NCBI GenBank assembly: GCA_018398575.1
Contig: JAGTXZ010000020.1
Location: 1,612,001 to 1,676,000, forward strand
Length of the DNA: 64,000 nucleotides
Origin: Ampelomyces quisqualis
Lineage: Eukaryota; Ascomycota; Dothideomycetes; Pleosporales; Phaeosphaeriaceae
Direction of reading: 5' to 3'
Part shown: piece by piece, positions 34,591 to 46,014 of the stretch
Layout of the letters: each line of letters opens with the position of its first letter
How positions within the stretch are numbered: the stretch's first letter is position 1
The notes under the pieces: model-generated
The model's database searches: none
What the model was told of the DNA's origin: nothing
What the model saw: the letters and a program-made list of their open reading frames with translations, nothing else
Position numbers and translations under genes: made by a program

Positions 34591-36744
34591 TATTCTGGTT
34601 GTTTTCTTGTGTTCGCTGCTTTTATATTGTTCTGGTTTCCTTATCCATCTCGGCGCATTATGTGCTTCTCATGTACTCGAGCCTAACCGGCTTTGACCTT
34701 ACCCGGCTATTCAGTGTCGGGGGGAGGGGGGGGGGGCGCACATGATGCACCTTGTTGACAACGAGTTTACGACTTTGACCGTGTTGGCGCCGTCTGGTGT
34801 TGTGACGAAAATTTAGGTGCGACGCGACTCTGACACACAGTGGAATTAATCACATTGGCGCTTTGGGTCGCCCCCGATGGCGACATCTCCACTCCCGATG
34901 TCGCAGCTGGATGTTAGTCATGTAATCGATAATTGTAGCGGCCTCATTGCTGGGCTCCCTGCTATCAAAAGTCTACTCTGCATTCAATGACTCTCGAATG
35001 TCTTCCCTCAATGTCTCGTCACTAGCTGATCTTCTGTAGACGAGCCTTTGACATGAGATGATGGTGACTGCCGGACGGGCCGTTGTGGGGATGGTGACAG
35101 GTTTGTGTGCGAGTACCTCACGGATTTTTGGCCACCAACCACGCAGTCCGCTTGGGTTGCGCAACTCTCCATCCCCCCTTTCCAACGGAATTGATTCGAC
35201 GGTTCCAATAGTCGCACTCCCAAACTTCATAGTGCGGAATGTTGCACACGTCACGGAAGCTAACCTAGCTCGGCTTCTGGCAACACGGCAGCCGCGTTAC
35301 CTCTCAACTCAACAATCATTGTTTATCCCTCATTCCTCTCAGACCGGGTAACCGTATATATCGGCTTCACCTCCTTTGATCTCGTCCTCTGCGCCATCGT
35401 GTACGTCTGCGCTTCATATCTGATATCTGGTGTACCACGTCGGGTCAGCCTATCGCAATGGTCGGGTGCAACCCGTGGACACGGACAAGGCTGTATGCAC
35501 ATTGCACACGAGGGCTCATTTCTGTTCCTGCACGGGATATAGCATTGTTGCTTTGAAAATCTCCGACAACGGGTCTGGATGTTCCGGTGGCTTTCAGATA
35601 GGGTTGTCGTGGCATGCTTGAGCGCAACTAAGACCTGTCGCTGGCTGAGCTTACAACGTCTCGCACTCCCGTACGTACCCAACGTCGGAGGCCTCTGCTA
35701 CACTCTGTGATGACACATATCTCAAAAAGTCTGTCAGCTTATGCGAATCTGGATCACAATGGTTCAGGACTAAATTAAGATGCATCTGCACAAAGCTTCA
35801 TGCGATGAGTGTCAACTTGTCAAAGTTGTCAATCTGTCGCCGCACGCATATGCAAACAGAATTGACCTGGAATCCTGGATACCTGCGGAACGAGGTAAAA
35901 GAGGCGTCTGTCGGTCGCCGTCAGCGGTTCCAAGGCTATGGTGCTACCATGCCCTTGCACCTAGACCGGGAAAATTGTCAGTTGTTGCAAACGCAACATT
36001 ACTACCTTGGACATGAACGACTTGCAACAATTACTCGCAACCTCACTTTACCTAGAAGAATTCCCTCTGGGCTTCGTTCACCTTCTGAACTCTGGGTAGT
36101 GGTGCATCTTTGATTTTCCCGCATCAGTCCGACTCTGCATCGTCTGTACCACGAGAAGCGGCGGCGCCGCTGTGGTGCAACATTTACTACCAGACATTAT
36201 GCCTGCGACAATTTCCCCGGCTTAGTCCCGAATCAAGCTTCTACAGTAACACTAACATCGTCGAGTAAGTAGTAAAGTACGACTACTAGCTTCTTACTAC
36301 CATTTGGAAAGTCCACCACGCCCAATAAAGGCATGGTCAACTTCGAGTCTACAGGACCAACCCTACCATATCAACGGGGGGATACAACAAGACACCAAAC
36401 TCCTGGCTTGTGATCGACGGCTCTCGGATGTACACCGCCCTCAGCTGGAAGATTGCAGGCATCTTCGGACGGATAAGTGGGTAGGCTCGGTATGGAAGGC
36501 AAGCTGCCGTGCTGCATCTTGTGTTTGCTCTCAACGGACCACTGATAGCTTGCAACATGTCTACCAGGGCATTCGGGCCCCTGTTCTCGCAGCAGCGGGT
36601 TTAAATCACATATAAGGCCCTTGGCTCAGATGGACCACCAGGCAGGTCGCTCAGCTGTACCTGTGTTTGTCGGACACTTCCCTTCGTTTACCCACACTCG
36701 TTGCTTTCAGATTCGTGACTTAGTCACAGCTCTCTTCGCTCACC
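34591..36744. other. Intergenic, no recognisable gene
   Basis: About 2.15 kb. It contains a G-rich run at 34719-34737 just downstream of the Gln/Ser-rich gene and scattered frames below 120 codons without family resemblance. Confidence 0.5.
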
Positions 36745-38863
36745 ATGAAGCTCAGCAGCATGTCTCTCGCTGCTGCTTTCACCATCGCTGCTGCAGACCG
36801 TGCACCGCGTAAGTCGTCACCCACTCACTGCGAACCTGATGGTGGTTAGTTAGGAATACCACGTGTAGGAACTTGATAGGATGGAGGCGTCTTGCATGAT
36901 CTTTCTTCTAATGATACACACACAGTGCGTTTTCCACAGCATGTGAGAGCCCGTCAATATGGTCCGCCTCCGCCTTACTACTCTCCATATCCAAGCTACA
37001 GTGAGCCGATCGAGGGCACAACAAGTGCTTTTCCGTCAACGAGTATCCCTCTGTCCACTGGCGTGTCAAGCTCCACCCCCATTGCTCCCAACTCGACTTC
37101 GACAGTCTTCATCTCGACCACTGTCATCGTGGTTACGACCATAGTCGAGTCAAGCTCTACGCCGAGCGTGCCAGACTTCTCCAGCACCAGGTCAGTTATA
37201 TCACCAAACTCATTCGGTGTCAAAATTCAATATGCTGACACTGGTGTCCTTGCGCAGTGCAAACTTCTCCGTATCGGTCTCTTCCTCAAGCACCGCCACC
37301 GACGCGACGCAGACCAGCTGGGAGCTTTTCTCGTCTTCGTCCCGCAGCATTCCATTGTCCACGGCTTCCTCTAGAACTGGAGTCTGGCCTTCCTACCCTT
37401 CACATCCTACTGCACCTTACGGCAACAAGACCAGCGTGTCGCGCTCAACCTGGGGCACCGGCACTAGTGTCCTGCCTTCGACTGTGCCTTCGACCTTCAC
37501 TGGTCCCACTGGTGTGAACTCTACCTCTACGCCCATCATCCCCACGTACTTCAGCAACTCGTCTTCAATCATTGTGCCAACCACCTCTCCATCCAATACT
37601 ACAATCCCACCCAAGTCGTCGGGTGGGTACAATGGCCCGCCTACTGCGAACACGACTGTGATTACGATTACCTCCACTGTTGTGATTCCAAGGCCTAGTT
37701 CGTCGTCTGAGGTATTAGAGCCTTCGACGCCGGTGTTCTCGCCTACACCGACGCCGGAGTCGTCTTCGAGCTCATTTGAAGTGCCTGAGCCTTCGGAGAG
37801 TAGCAGCGAGTCCGTGCCAGAGCCATCGCCAAGCAGTAGTGAGTCTGTTCCTGAGCCGTCTTCGACTCCAGTCTTTACGCCAACGCCCACACCTGAGCCT
37901 TCGTCGAGCTCGTTTGAAGTGCCTGAGCCTTCGGAGAGTAGCAGCGAGTCTGTTCCTGAGCCTTCGCCAAGTGAGACTTCGGAGCCGATCTTCACGCCGA
38001 CACCTACCCCTTCACCATCGTACTCGCTTCCTTTGGAGTCTTCTAGCACCAGTGAGGAAGTTTCTGAGTCGTCCACTGCAACTTGGACCATCCCCGAGCC
38101 TCCCTTCAGCACTACAGACATTCTGTCCACGCCCGCTCCCAGCAGTGCAATGCCATCCTCGACAACCGGTGGTACAAACTTCTCGTCCACCTCGTTCTCC
38201 TCCAACTACACTCTCACGCGTACGCGCACTGGTACTCCGTGGAGGTCAAAGACACGCTCTCGCTTTTCTTCAACCTCGTCGACACCACTGTCCAGCTCAA
38301 ACACAGTCACGGACGCAACGTCGTTCAGCTGGGAATTCCCTACACCCACCCCTACACCCTCATCGTCTGCTGAGCCATCATACTCCTTGCCATCGTCCTC
38401 ATCGACGCCATTGTCCAGCTCAAACACATTCACCGATGCAACATCATTCAGCTGGGAGTTTCCTACACCCACACCTACCCCCGTTGAGCCATCGTACTCC
38501 CTGCCCTCACCCTCCTCGTCGACTGACACATTCACCGACGCTACCTCCTTCAGCTGGGAAGTCCCAACTTCGTCCCCTACACCCCCATCATCTTCGCCTC
38601 CATACAACATCCCCCTGCCCTCCCCAACAACAGGAACCTTCACAGACGCTACGTCGTTCAGCTGGGCTGTCCCGACTGACGCGCCGTCTACATTCCTCAC
38701 GTCGACGACGGCGAAGCAGAGTGAGACGGATGGATATGGACCGCCGCCCGTGCCTACGTACGAGGCTGCGAAGAGGCGGGGCATGGTACGTTTTTCCTCT
38801 TCGAGATTTGCATGACAGAGCATGGGCTGACTGAGTTCGTAGACGGGCATGTGGTTCATGTAA
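36745..38863 (+). CDS. Secreted Ser/Thr/Pro-rich repetitive protein (cell-wall or adhesin-like)
   Basis: Exons 36745-36808, 36926-37190, 37258-38785 and 38843-38863 give 625 residues. The first exon encodes a signal peptide (MKLSSMSLAAAFTIAAA). Almost everything after residue 40 is Ser, Thr, Pro, Glu and Val, a composition expected of a heavily O-glycosylated wall or surface protein. Two repeat types occur: a PTPTPEPSSSSFEVPEPSES unit used twice in the middle, and a TDATSFSWE/A motif repeated four times near the C-terminus, with a TDATQTSWE variant near the start of exon 3. No GPI-anchor signal is seen: the last exon, joined after a 57-nt intron, adds only TGMWFM. If that intron is retained the protein ends RFSSSRFA. 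Long antisense frames here are artefacts of composition. Confidence 0.8.
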
Positions 38864-39419
38864 TAGGAGTGCATGGTTAGGGAGAGATGGTGGAAGAAGA
38901 ACAAGGGACTTACTTTCTTGACGCTCCTTGCATCCATGTTGCGAATATTTGGTGCTTGTCTTTTTTTTTTTTCTCAGGGGGTGGGATTGTGGGCTGGCAG
39001 GAATGAGAAAATGGTGTATCCGTAGAGTGTCGTAGGGGCCATGGGAATTTCCAAGTCTTTTTTCTTTGAAAAGTGTTTGCCTTGTTCGCGTACCATGTCA
39101 TGTCATGTCTGCACTCTTGTGAGATGACATTCTGCCTGCACTACACTTCACCGCGGATCAAGCTCGCATAGGTTTCTGAGAAGCACGAGAGCCTCGGCTG
39201 AGTATGTAGTGCCAACCGTTTATTTCGCAAGGAGACGAAGCAGACTTGAAAGAGACGAAAATATCATCGACGACGCCGATGGGAAGATGATTGTCGAATA
39301 CGCTTGTCGTAATCTTGTTACCAACATCGTCCGAGATCTCTGGACTCGAGCAATTACAGTCTCCCAGTAACGCCAGGGGATATGGTGTTTTTGATCCTCC
39401 AGAGCAACTTTGGGCCGCC
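38864..39419. other. Intergenic, no recognisable gene
   Basis: 3' flank of the repetitive secreted protein, including T-rich and A-rich runs around 38960 and 39060. No coding feature seen. Confidence 0.5.
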
Positions 39420-39905
39420 CCTCAATATGATACTAGCCCGATATCGACCGGGGCTCCATCTATGGCTCTGATTCAGGCTCTGGAACTAGATTTTCTCCAT
39501 GCAGATTACATGTTACAAAGCTACGTTGCTGGGCACTGGAGAGGAGAAAGCGGGTCTGACAACAGAAAGAGATGTTAGCAGGTTGCTTGTGTCTGCGTTG
39601 AAGATGCCTACTGGCAACAAGGGGCGCATTCATTCTCTGTGACTTCTACGGAGGTGCTTGCGGAGTTTGACAAGCAGGCAGATAAATGGGAAGTGAGCTA
39701 TACGCCAATCGAAGAGTTGAAGGAAACAGAGCAGGAAGCTTGGCATAAGGGTTCGCCTTTTGGCACCATGGATACCTCAAGGAGGATCTAGAACGAGGAT
39801 AAGACCTGATATAGAGAGAAAGACAACGGGAAAGTAGGATTCATTGACATGAAGACAATGGAGGAGCAAGTCAAGATGGTGATTGAGAAGCAGTCAAAGA
39901 GTTAG
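39420..39905 (+). pseudogene. Decayed NmrA-like / isoflavone-reductase-like gene
   Basis: Three frame blocks together match the C-terminal half of fungal NmrA-like NAD(P)-binding proteins. Block one (39423-39503) has PISTGAPSMAL. Block two, in a different frame (from about 39505), has YKATLLGTGEEKAGLTTERD and LVSALKMP. Block three, shifted again after a stop at 39640-39642, has TSTEVLAEFDKQADKWEVSY and TPIEELKETEQEAW, continuing to DNGKVGFIDMKTMEEQVKM. Block three is broken by TAG (39789-39791) and TGA (39807-39809) and ends at a natural-looking TAG (39903-39905). Two frameshifts and two internal stops make it a pseudogene. The N-terminal nucleotide-binding half was not found. Confidence 0.75.
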
Positions 39906-41153
39906 AGGCGGTAATTCAGTCACTAGATGGCAGCCAGGAAGATGGAGCTGCATGCAACAAACCGCTGTTACCTCCTATTCCCAATCGCACGTATCCGTAC
40001 GATGACGCTCACAGCGCTTGCAGCCCCCTACCTTGCAGCCCTTCAAAGACACCCTTTCTGTGCCTAGGAAGCAAAAAGTTTAAATCAATTGCGCTACATT
40101 ACCTAGCGTTAGAAATGATAATAAAGTTATTGTAGAGGTGCTTGGTTGGAGTGTAGGGGTCAAGGGTCTTCCAAAGTTTAGATTGTAGACTTCTAGGTCT
40201 AACTGAGTAGAGCTCGGCAGTGTACTGGGGAGGAGGGGGTTAAATCATTTGTACGGAATACGGAATGGGTGTGGGCAATAACGTCTCCCTTGCTGTATCG
40301 TCCACCACCCCCTACTCCGTACGGAAGTACAGCAGCAGTGATCGACGGTCTCAGGGGGACAAGCCATCTAAGCTCCCGCGCACGCCGCGCTAAGCAGGTC
40401 AACCCTCGTTGTCAAGACTTTTGTGTCGCCATGGCATTGCTTGATCCGTCTTCGCCCGATCTTTACCTAACCGCATAATCCGAGATTCACATCTTTCACG
40501 AGTCTATCTTCAGGGCAACGCACCGCATCTCCAGCGCGTCCACGACGCTTCACAGCGGAAAAAGTGTTCCAGCTCAATTGGGTCGAAGGATCGCGCCAGC
40601 CAGCTATGACCAGCCTTAGCGAGGAGCGTAAGCTTCTTGGCGCCCTTGGCAATCAGGAACGTGTGAACGTGTGAACGAACGCTCACGCCCCCCTGTGGCA
40701 CCTGCATCGACTCCTTTCCAGCCCTAGACCTGACCGGCACCCCTCCAGATTTTGCATCATCGTATTCACGACTCATGGCCCACGGGGCTCAAATCCGGCC
40801 AAACTGCTACCCGTGATAGGCCTGCTGGGCTGATGGTCAGTTGTCGCTTGCTGCGTGCGGCCTGGCGTCCTGAAAAGTCAGGGGTCAATGGGTTATGCAC
40901 CCTCGTGCTAATGGCTTGTTTTCGCATGCTGCTATTGCTTTTTGAGGAAGGTATTGCTTGATGGGCGTATCAACGGGCCGCCGGGCGACGGCGAGGTCTT
41001 TGCTCTTTCTCCCAAGTCTTGTCCAAGTCTTGTTTCTCTTCTTATACGCCGCCGCCGCTCTCGTTGCGCCTTGCCATTCTTCTGCCCTTGCGTATTCCTC
41101 GTCTTTTTACGATTGTTCGCCCATATCCTCATTCGACCACTCGTCATGCCATC
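39906..41153. other. Intergenic, no recognisable gene
   Basis: About 1.25 kb between the NmrA-like relic and the GT90 gene. It includes a local cluster of related words around 40250-40330 (GTACGGAATACGGA and TACTCCGTACGGAAGTA). No coding feature seen. Confidence 0.5.
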
Positions 41154-42648
41154 ATGATTCCTAAGAGTTATCACCTCTCTGTCTCCCACCTATTCTTGTA
41201 TATTTCTTCATTCGTGATCGCTACGCAATTGTGGTCGATATGGCGTCAGGCCGCTGGCAGCTATGCATCATCGTACTCGCCAAGCGATTGGCTTTTTGAG
41301 ACGGCTGTCCACGCCAATGTACACACGCTCAGCCACGAGCAGTGCGACTCGGCGTTTCCTGAACTGTACAAGAGCCTGGATCAGGCTGTAAGCCGGAGGC
41401 AAGGACGAAAGGTGCACATCCAGGATATCGAGATTGCCGAGGGCAGATGTATGCTGCGAGTAATGATCTACCAGGGCGAGGTACGTCCATTCTGAGGACT
41501 CGAGTATGCTACAGGTATACTGACTACCGATAGTTATTTGTAGTTAATTCTGGCAAACCCGAAGAATGCTATGTAACAAACGGCAACGAACGTGAGCGCA
41601 TCCTCGGAACCCTCGCCCAAATCGACCGCGCCGTTTCAACTTCTGCCACGAACGACCCCTCCATCCCAAATATTGAATTTTCCCTGTCACTCGACGACCT
41701 CCCACTACGGTCCAAAAGCAAGGGCACGTTTTTTGGTTACACAAGGAAGGATACGCGCGAGTACGATAACATATGGATGATGCCCAACTATGTAAAGCAA
41801 TCCTGGTACAGAGTGGTATAGTTGTATAGCTAACATGCTGCAGGCATACTGGAGCTGGAATTACACGCATGCGCCTAGCTGGAACAGCATCCGCAGAGAA
41901 ATTGAACAGAGCGAGGATAAAACACCTTGGCATAAAAAAGACGCAAGGGTTGTCTGGAGGGGCAAGATCAAGATGGCTGAATTGCGCAAGGAATTGGTAC
42001 GTGTCAGCGAGGGGAAGAAGTGGAGCGACATCAAACCTGTTGTGATCAACAATGCCACGGACGTGCACACCAAGGACGTAATGAACTTACGCCAGTTCTG
42101 CGGGTAAGTTCGTTCTTGATACTTGGAGATGCGAAATGTTGATTGAAATTAGGTACAAATACACCGTGCAAACCGAGGGTACATCGTACTCTGGCCGTCT
42201 GAAGTACCTCCAGCTCTGCCGCTCAGCACTTATCACGCATCCACTTGAGTGGCAAGAGTTTCATACGCATCTACTCCGTGTCTCTGGACCGGAAATTAAC
42301 TACATCGAAGCATCTGAGAACTTTGCTAACCTGGAAGACGCAATGGAATACTACCGTGTCCACGATGACGAGGCCGAGGAAATTGCGAAGAACAGCTACA
42401 ACACGTTTGCTCGCCGCTACCTCACTCCCGCTGCTGTAAGTCCAGCCCTGCAGCCACGACTCCTACTGTATACTGATTGAAAAAAGGTCACTTGTTACTG
42501 GCGCCGCATGTTCTGGTCCTGGGCCTCCGTCCAAGGCTACGAGCCCCAACTTTACGCCCCCGACAAGCACGGCGACATGGTTATGCGCGCTACGCCATGG
42601 ACTGCGTTCGCAGCAAATTGGCCCAAGGACCCCTCTATCATTCCCTAG
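41154..42648 (+). CDS. GT90 (CAP10-like) glycosyltransferase
   Basis: Five exons (41154-41480, 41534-41791, 41844-42103, 42153-42435, 42487-42648) give 429 residues. An N-terminal hydrophobic stretch (LFLYISSFVIATQLW) suggests a type II Golgi/ER membrane anchor. The rest is the CAP10/GT90 fold found in cryptococcal capsule proteins and animal POGLUTs: MMPNYAYWSW, KKDARVVWRGK, then YKYTVQTEGTSYSGRLKYL and ALITHPLEWQEF, which are the family's best-conserved motifs. Donor sugar and acceptor cannot be predicted; fungal GT90s are mostly thought to be xylosyltransferases or related enzymes. All introns are 47-53 nt. Confidence 0.9.
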
Positions 42649-44225
42649 GCGATACCCATGTTTCTTTCGTTCATGTTCTTAAGAGTTTAGAGTAGTACAG
42701 GTGGAAGATAGCATTGGCGTTGGGCGCAAATTGGATCGAGCTTAGCTATTATACCTGCGCCATGTACAACGTTACCCTTTACGTAATACACTATTATCAC
42801 GACCACTTACTGAGTTGTATAATGTGACCTTGATCCCTACAGTTGTGTGCATTTGGCAATATTAACGGGCGAGCATAAAGGGCAAAAATTGATCAACTAC
42901 GACTCTGGATCCGGAGCAGTATGGACGATTCAACCACAATATTGAAAAGCACCCCGGATTGTTTTCCCCGCACACTGTGCGTCGCATATAAACGATCTAT
43001 CTCAAGCCTTCCCCGCAACACAAGCGAGGCTTCGGAATGATCATACAACCAGGTGCAATAGATTTGTGTAGCCAAATTGCTCGACAGAAGTCTGCATGAA
43101 CGCGAAGAAGCACGATTCTTCACTACCGTTGATCTAGACAGCAATTTTGTCCCGCTGACTCTCTGAGATGATCTTTGCACCATCTTTCAAACTTATCCAA
43201 GCAACGAACACAATGGTCCGCCTCATCTTCTTCACTCTCACCTCCCTCGCCTCTTCTCTCGCAGCACAGCCCAGCCACGCTCCGAGTCCTCGACGCTGGC
43301 ATCGGGCACCGCTCTGTCCCTTTAGCCCGCTGGCCTATGTCGTTGCGCGGCATCTCTGAGACTGGCCAAACCCCACGTCAAGAAGAAGAAGAAGAAAAAG
43401 AAGAAGAAGAAGAAGAAGAAGAAGAAGAAGAAGAAGAAGAAGAAGAAGAAGAAGAAGAAGAAGAAGAAGAAGAAGAAAAAAAAGAAGAAGAAGAAGAAAA
43501 AGAAGAAGAAGAAGAAGAAGAAGAAGAAAAAAGAAGAAGAAGAAGAAGAAGAAAAGAAGAAGAAGAAGAAGAAGAAGAAGAAGAAGAAGAAGACGAAAAA
43601 GAAGAAGAAGAAAGAAAAAGTTATCCTCAAAGGACTAACCATGCCCGGAAACAAAATGCATGAGAAGCGACACAATGCATCGGTGTAGAAAACGGGACGT
43701 GGTCGAATAATCCCATATCCTTATCTCGCGCGAAATCTCCCTCCTCCTCCTTCCTTCATTATCTTAACATTACTGCCCCCAGATTTGTTCCTTGAGTAAG
43801 GACGTTCTAGTCCGCTCAAGACACACGGTGAATTTTTTTTTTGGAGAAAGACTTCATGGGAGAAGTGCAGACGCTGGGGATGATGGGGTTGGCGGTTGAT
43901 GGAGAGGGCGGGAATGTGTATTTTGCTAGGGAGTTTTCTGGGCGAACAGGTGTTTGCGAAACTGGTGAGGGCAGGGTTTTGGTGGATAAGTCGGTGAAGT
44001 TGGTGAGTGGTGAGGATGTGGGTGGGCTGGGGGGTGCCGATGGGAGTTGTTGAGCTTACAAGGGAAGGGAAGGTGGGGTGAGGAGATTCAAGTAGAATGA
44101 CGATGGAAACGAGTATAGACTCTTATCATCGTGATATACCATTGATTTCTGCGTTGGTGGCTTATAGTCTGGCAGATTTTCTATTCTCTCGACAGCCATC
44201 TATCATGTTTGATGGTCGACGGCAC
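42649..44225. other. Intergenic region containing a large GAA microsatellite
   Basis: About 1.58 kb. On the plus strand an ATG at 43213 opens a 48-codon frame with a signal-peptide-like start (MVRLIFFTLTSLASSLAA) that stops just before the GAA tract. A 71-codon Gly-rich frame (43841-44053, GMMGLAVDGEGGNVYFARE) follows the tract. They could be remains of one secreted-protein gene interrupted by repeat growth, but no join could be built. Confidence 0.4.
43381..43618. repeat. (GAA)n microsatellite, about 238 bp
   Basis: Almost pure purine tract of GAA units with occasional AAA interruptions and one GAC. The plus strand is purine-only over nearly the whole length, so it is a mirror-type repeat able to form triplex DNA. 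It inflates poly-Glu and poly-Phe frames on the two strands, which should not be annotated as genes. Confidence 0.97.
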
Positions 44226-44896
44226 TCACTGCGTGCTCCTCGCCTTTTCAATATCCTGCTCGTGCAGTTCCCTCAACTTGCCTGTGTTGGCCACACCTCC
44301 CGTCACCGCTGCGCCAATGACTTCCTTCGCAAAACCCAACATACCCACCTCCGTCAAGTAATATGTGATATACTTACTCTTTACCTCAATGAGTGTCATG
44401 CGAGGATCCTCCGGCCCACCGGTATGTTTCCCATCGCCCAGGTCGCCAAACCACGCGCGCGTACTCTGGGTCCAAACGTCCTTGATGCGCGGGTCTGAAT
44501 TGGACGTTGTGGTCGCGGTGCCGGATATGCTGATCCAGTCTTGTGTTTTGGAGTCCTGGAAGGTGATTTGGACTTCTTTGTTCGAGGCGAGGTCCTTGAA
44601 TTTGGTCGAGTGCGCGTTGGCGAGGAAGAGGAAGTCCGGACCGATGCGTTTGGCAACGGCCATGGAGCGGCCTACGGCGCCTGGGGGGTTCGTGTTAGTA
44701 CTGAGTGGGAGAGAATGTAGAGATGGTACGCACCAACGCCGTTCCTGTATGTGCTCAACATGCCAATCTTCTTGCCGTCGACCATCTCGAAGAATTGCTG
44801 AATTTGCTTCTCCTTGGGAGTTTCGCTGTCATATTGGTTTGCGACGGAGGGGTCGGTTTGCGAATTGATTTGGCCCTGGGTAAGAGTCTCTGGCAT
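44226..44896 (-). CDS. bli-3: BLI-3-like FMN-binding split-barrel protein
   Basis: A pyridoxamine-5'-phosphate-oxidase-like (general stress protein 26) protein related to Neurospora blue-light-induced BLI-3. Exons 44734-44896 and 44226-44680 are joined across a 53-nt intron (44681-44733; GTGCGT, GTACTAAC, CCAG) to give 205 residues. Recognisable parts are NSQTDPSVANQYD, KKIGMLSTYRNGVGAVGRSM across the splice, VQITFQDSKTQDWISISG, AWFGDLGDGKHTGGPEDPRM and a C-terminal ANTGKLRELHEQDIE. An in-frame ATG at 45040 would add 48 residues with an Arg/Ser-rich, presequence-like character; the internal ATG was preferred because family members begin at this point. Regulation by light is known for the Neurospora gene, not shown here. 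Confidence 0.88.
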
Positions 44897-46014
44897 TTTG
44901 AATGTATTTGTAGTGGAGAGAACTCTAGGTGTCGATGTGAGGTTTTGAAATCGGTACGAAGTTTTCAGACTGTCTGTTATGTTTGAAGCCCTAGAAGCGC
45001 GAGCTGCGCGTAGAAGTACTCGAGGAGAAAGCATTGGCATGTGGAGATCGACGTCACGGTGAGATCAGAGCTCAAATAATGTCGGAGAACCAACATCTCT
45101 GGAAGACCGAGTGGCTTGCTTGGAATAGTCATAAAGGAATTAACATGACGTCGAAGTAAGACTTGGTAGTGTACGGCGACACGCTGTGGATGTTCAGGAC
45201 CGTCTAAGAAAATGGATGACGATTGTAAAATACCACGTCCTGCGCGTCACGCCAAGAGTCCACGCGAACGAGTAGGCTTCTCCACAACATTTGGCAGTGT
45301 GCGAGAGGTCCGAGATGTCCGAGCATGGCTTTAGATGTCCGTTCGTTTGAAGTACTCCATCGTTCCCCGTAGATGCGGTAGGAGAAGTTCGTGATGGGTG
45401 GTGAGCACTCAAGTCTCAGAGCATGTTGAAAGAAGTCAGCAGTGGACTCTATGACCTCACATAATTTCTATTACAACAGCTACAGAAGTTAACAATCAGT
45501 AAATTAGATCATCGTTGTACATATGTCGAGGTTGGCAGTTGGATCTTCGAGGGCTGCCAAGTACGCGGGTCAATCAACCGCGGCTTCCTCGCCCAACTAG
45601 GACGCATTTGGAGTGGATTGTCTTCTATATCCCATGTCGAACTTGAATAAACTGTAAATTAGGAATCCGAGGCATTTTTCTCCTGCAACATGTTCGTCAA
45701 CGTCTAATTTTGCACAGACATTTTGCTTGCAAGTTCGCAAGCGTCGACCTTTTCACTACTAGGTCCAGCAACGATTCGTGATTGGACAACCACGTGTAAC
45801 AAATCTGGTGCAGCCTGTCTACCCTCAAGATGTAGACTAACGTCGCTTGAGCAATCACAGCTCGCCGCGCGGTGTACAGGGTCTTTTTAGCATGTTACTA
45901 GTCAATCTGATAGTCTTGTATCGCCCTAGGTCTCTACCTGACGGTCTCGAACGATAGCTGGGACAGGTGGCACTCATTTCCGAATATGAAACCAGTCCCT
46001 TCGAAGCTAATGAA
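44897..46014. other. Intergenic, no recognisable gene
   Basis: About 1.1 kb of relatively AT-rich sequence with only short frames. If the upstream ATG of the bli-3-like gene is used, 44897-45040 is coding. Confidence 0.5.

Noticed and set aside
37417..38937. Long minus-strand frames (262 and 243 codons) and a 352-codon alternative plus frame
   Set aside because: Shadows of the repetitive Ser/Thr/Pro exon; low-complexity translations only.
43175..43675. Poly-Glu and poly-Phe frames over the GAA tract
   Set aside because: Entirely produced by the trinucleotide repeat.
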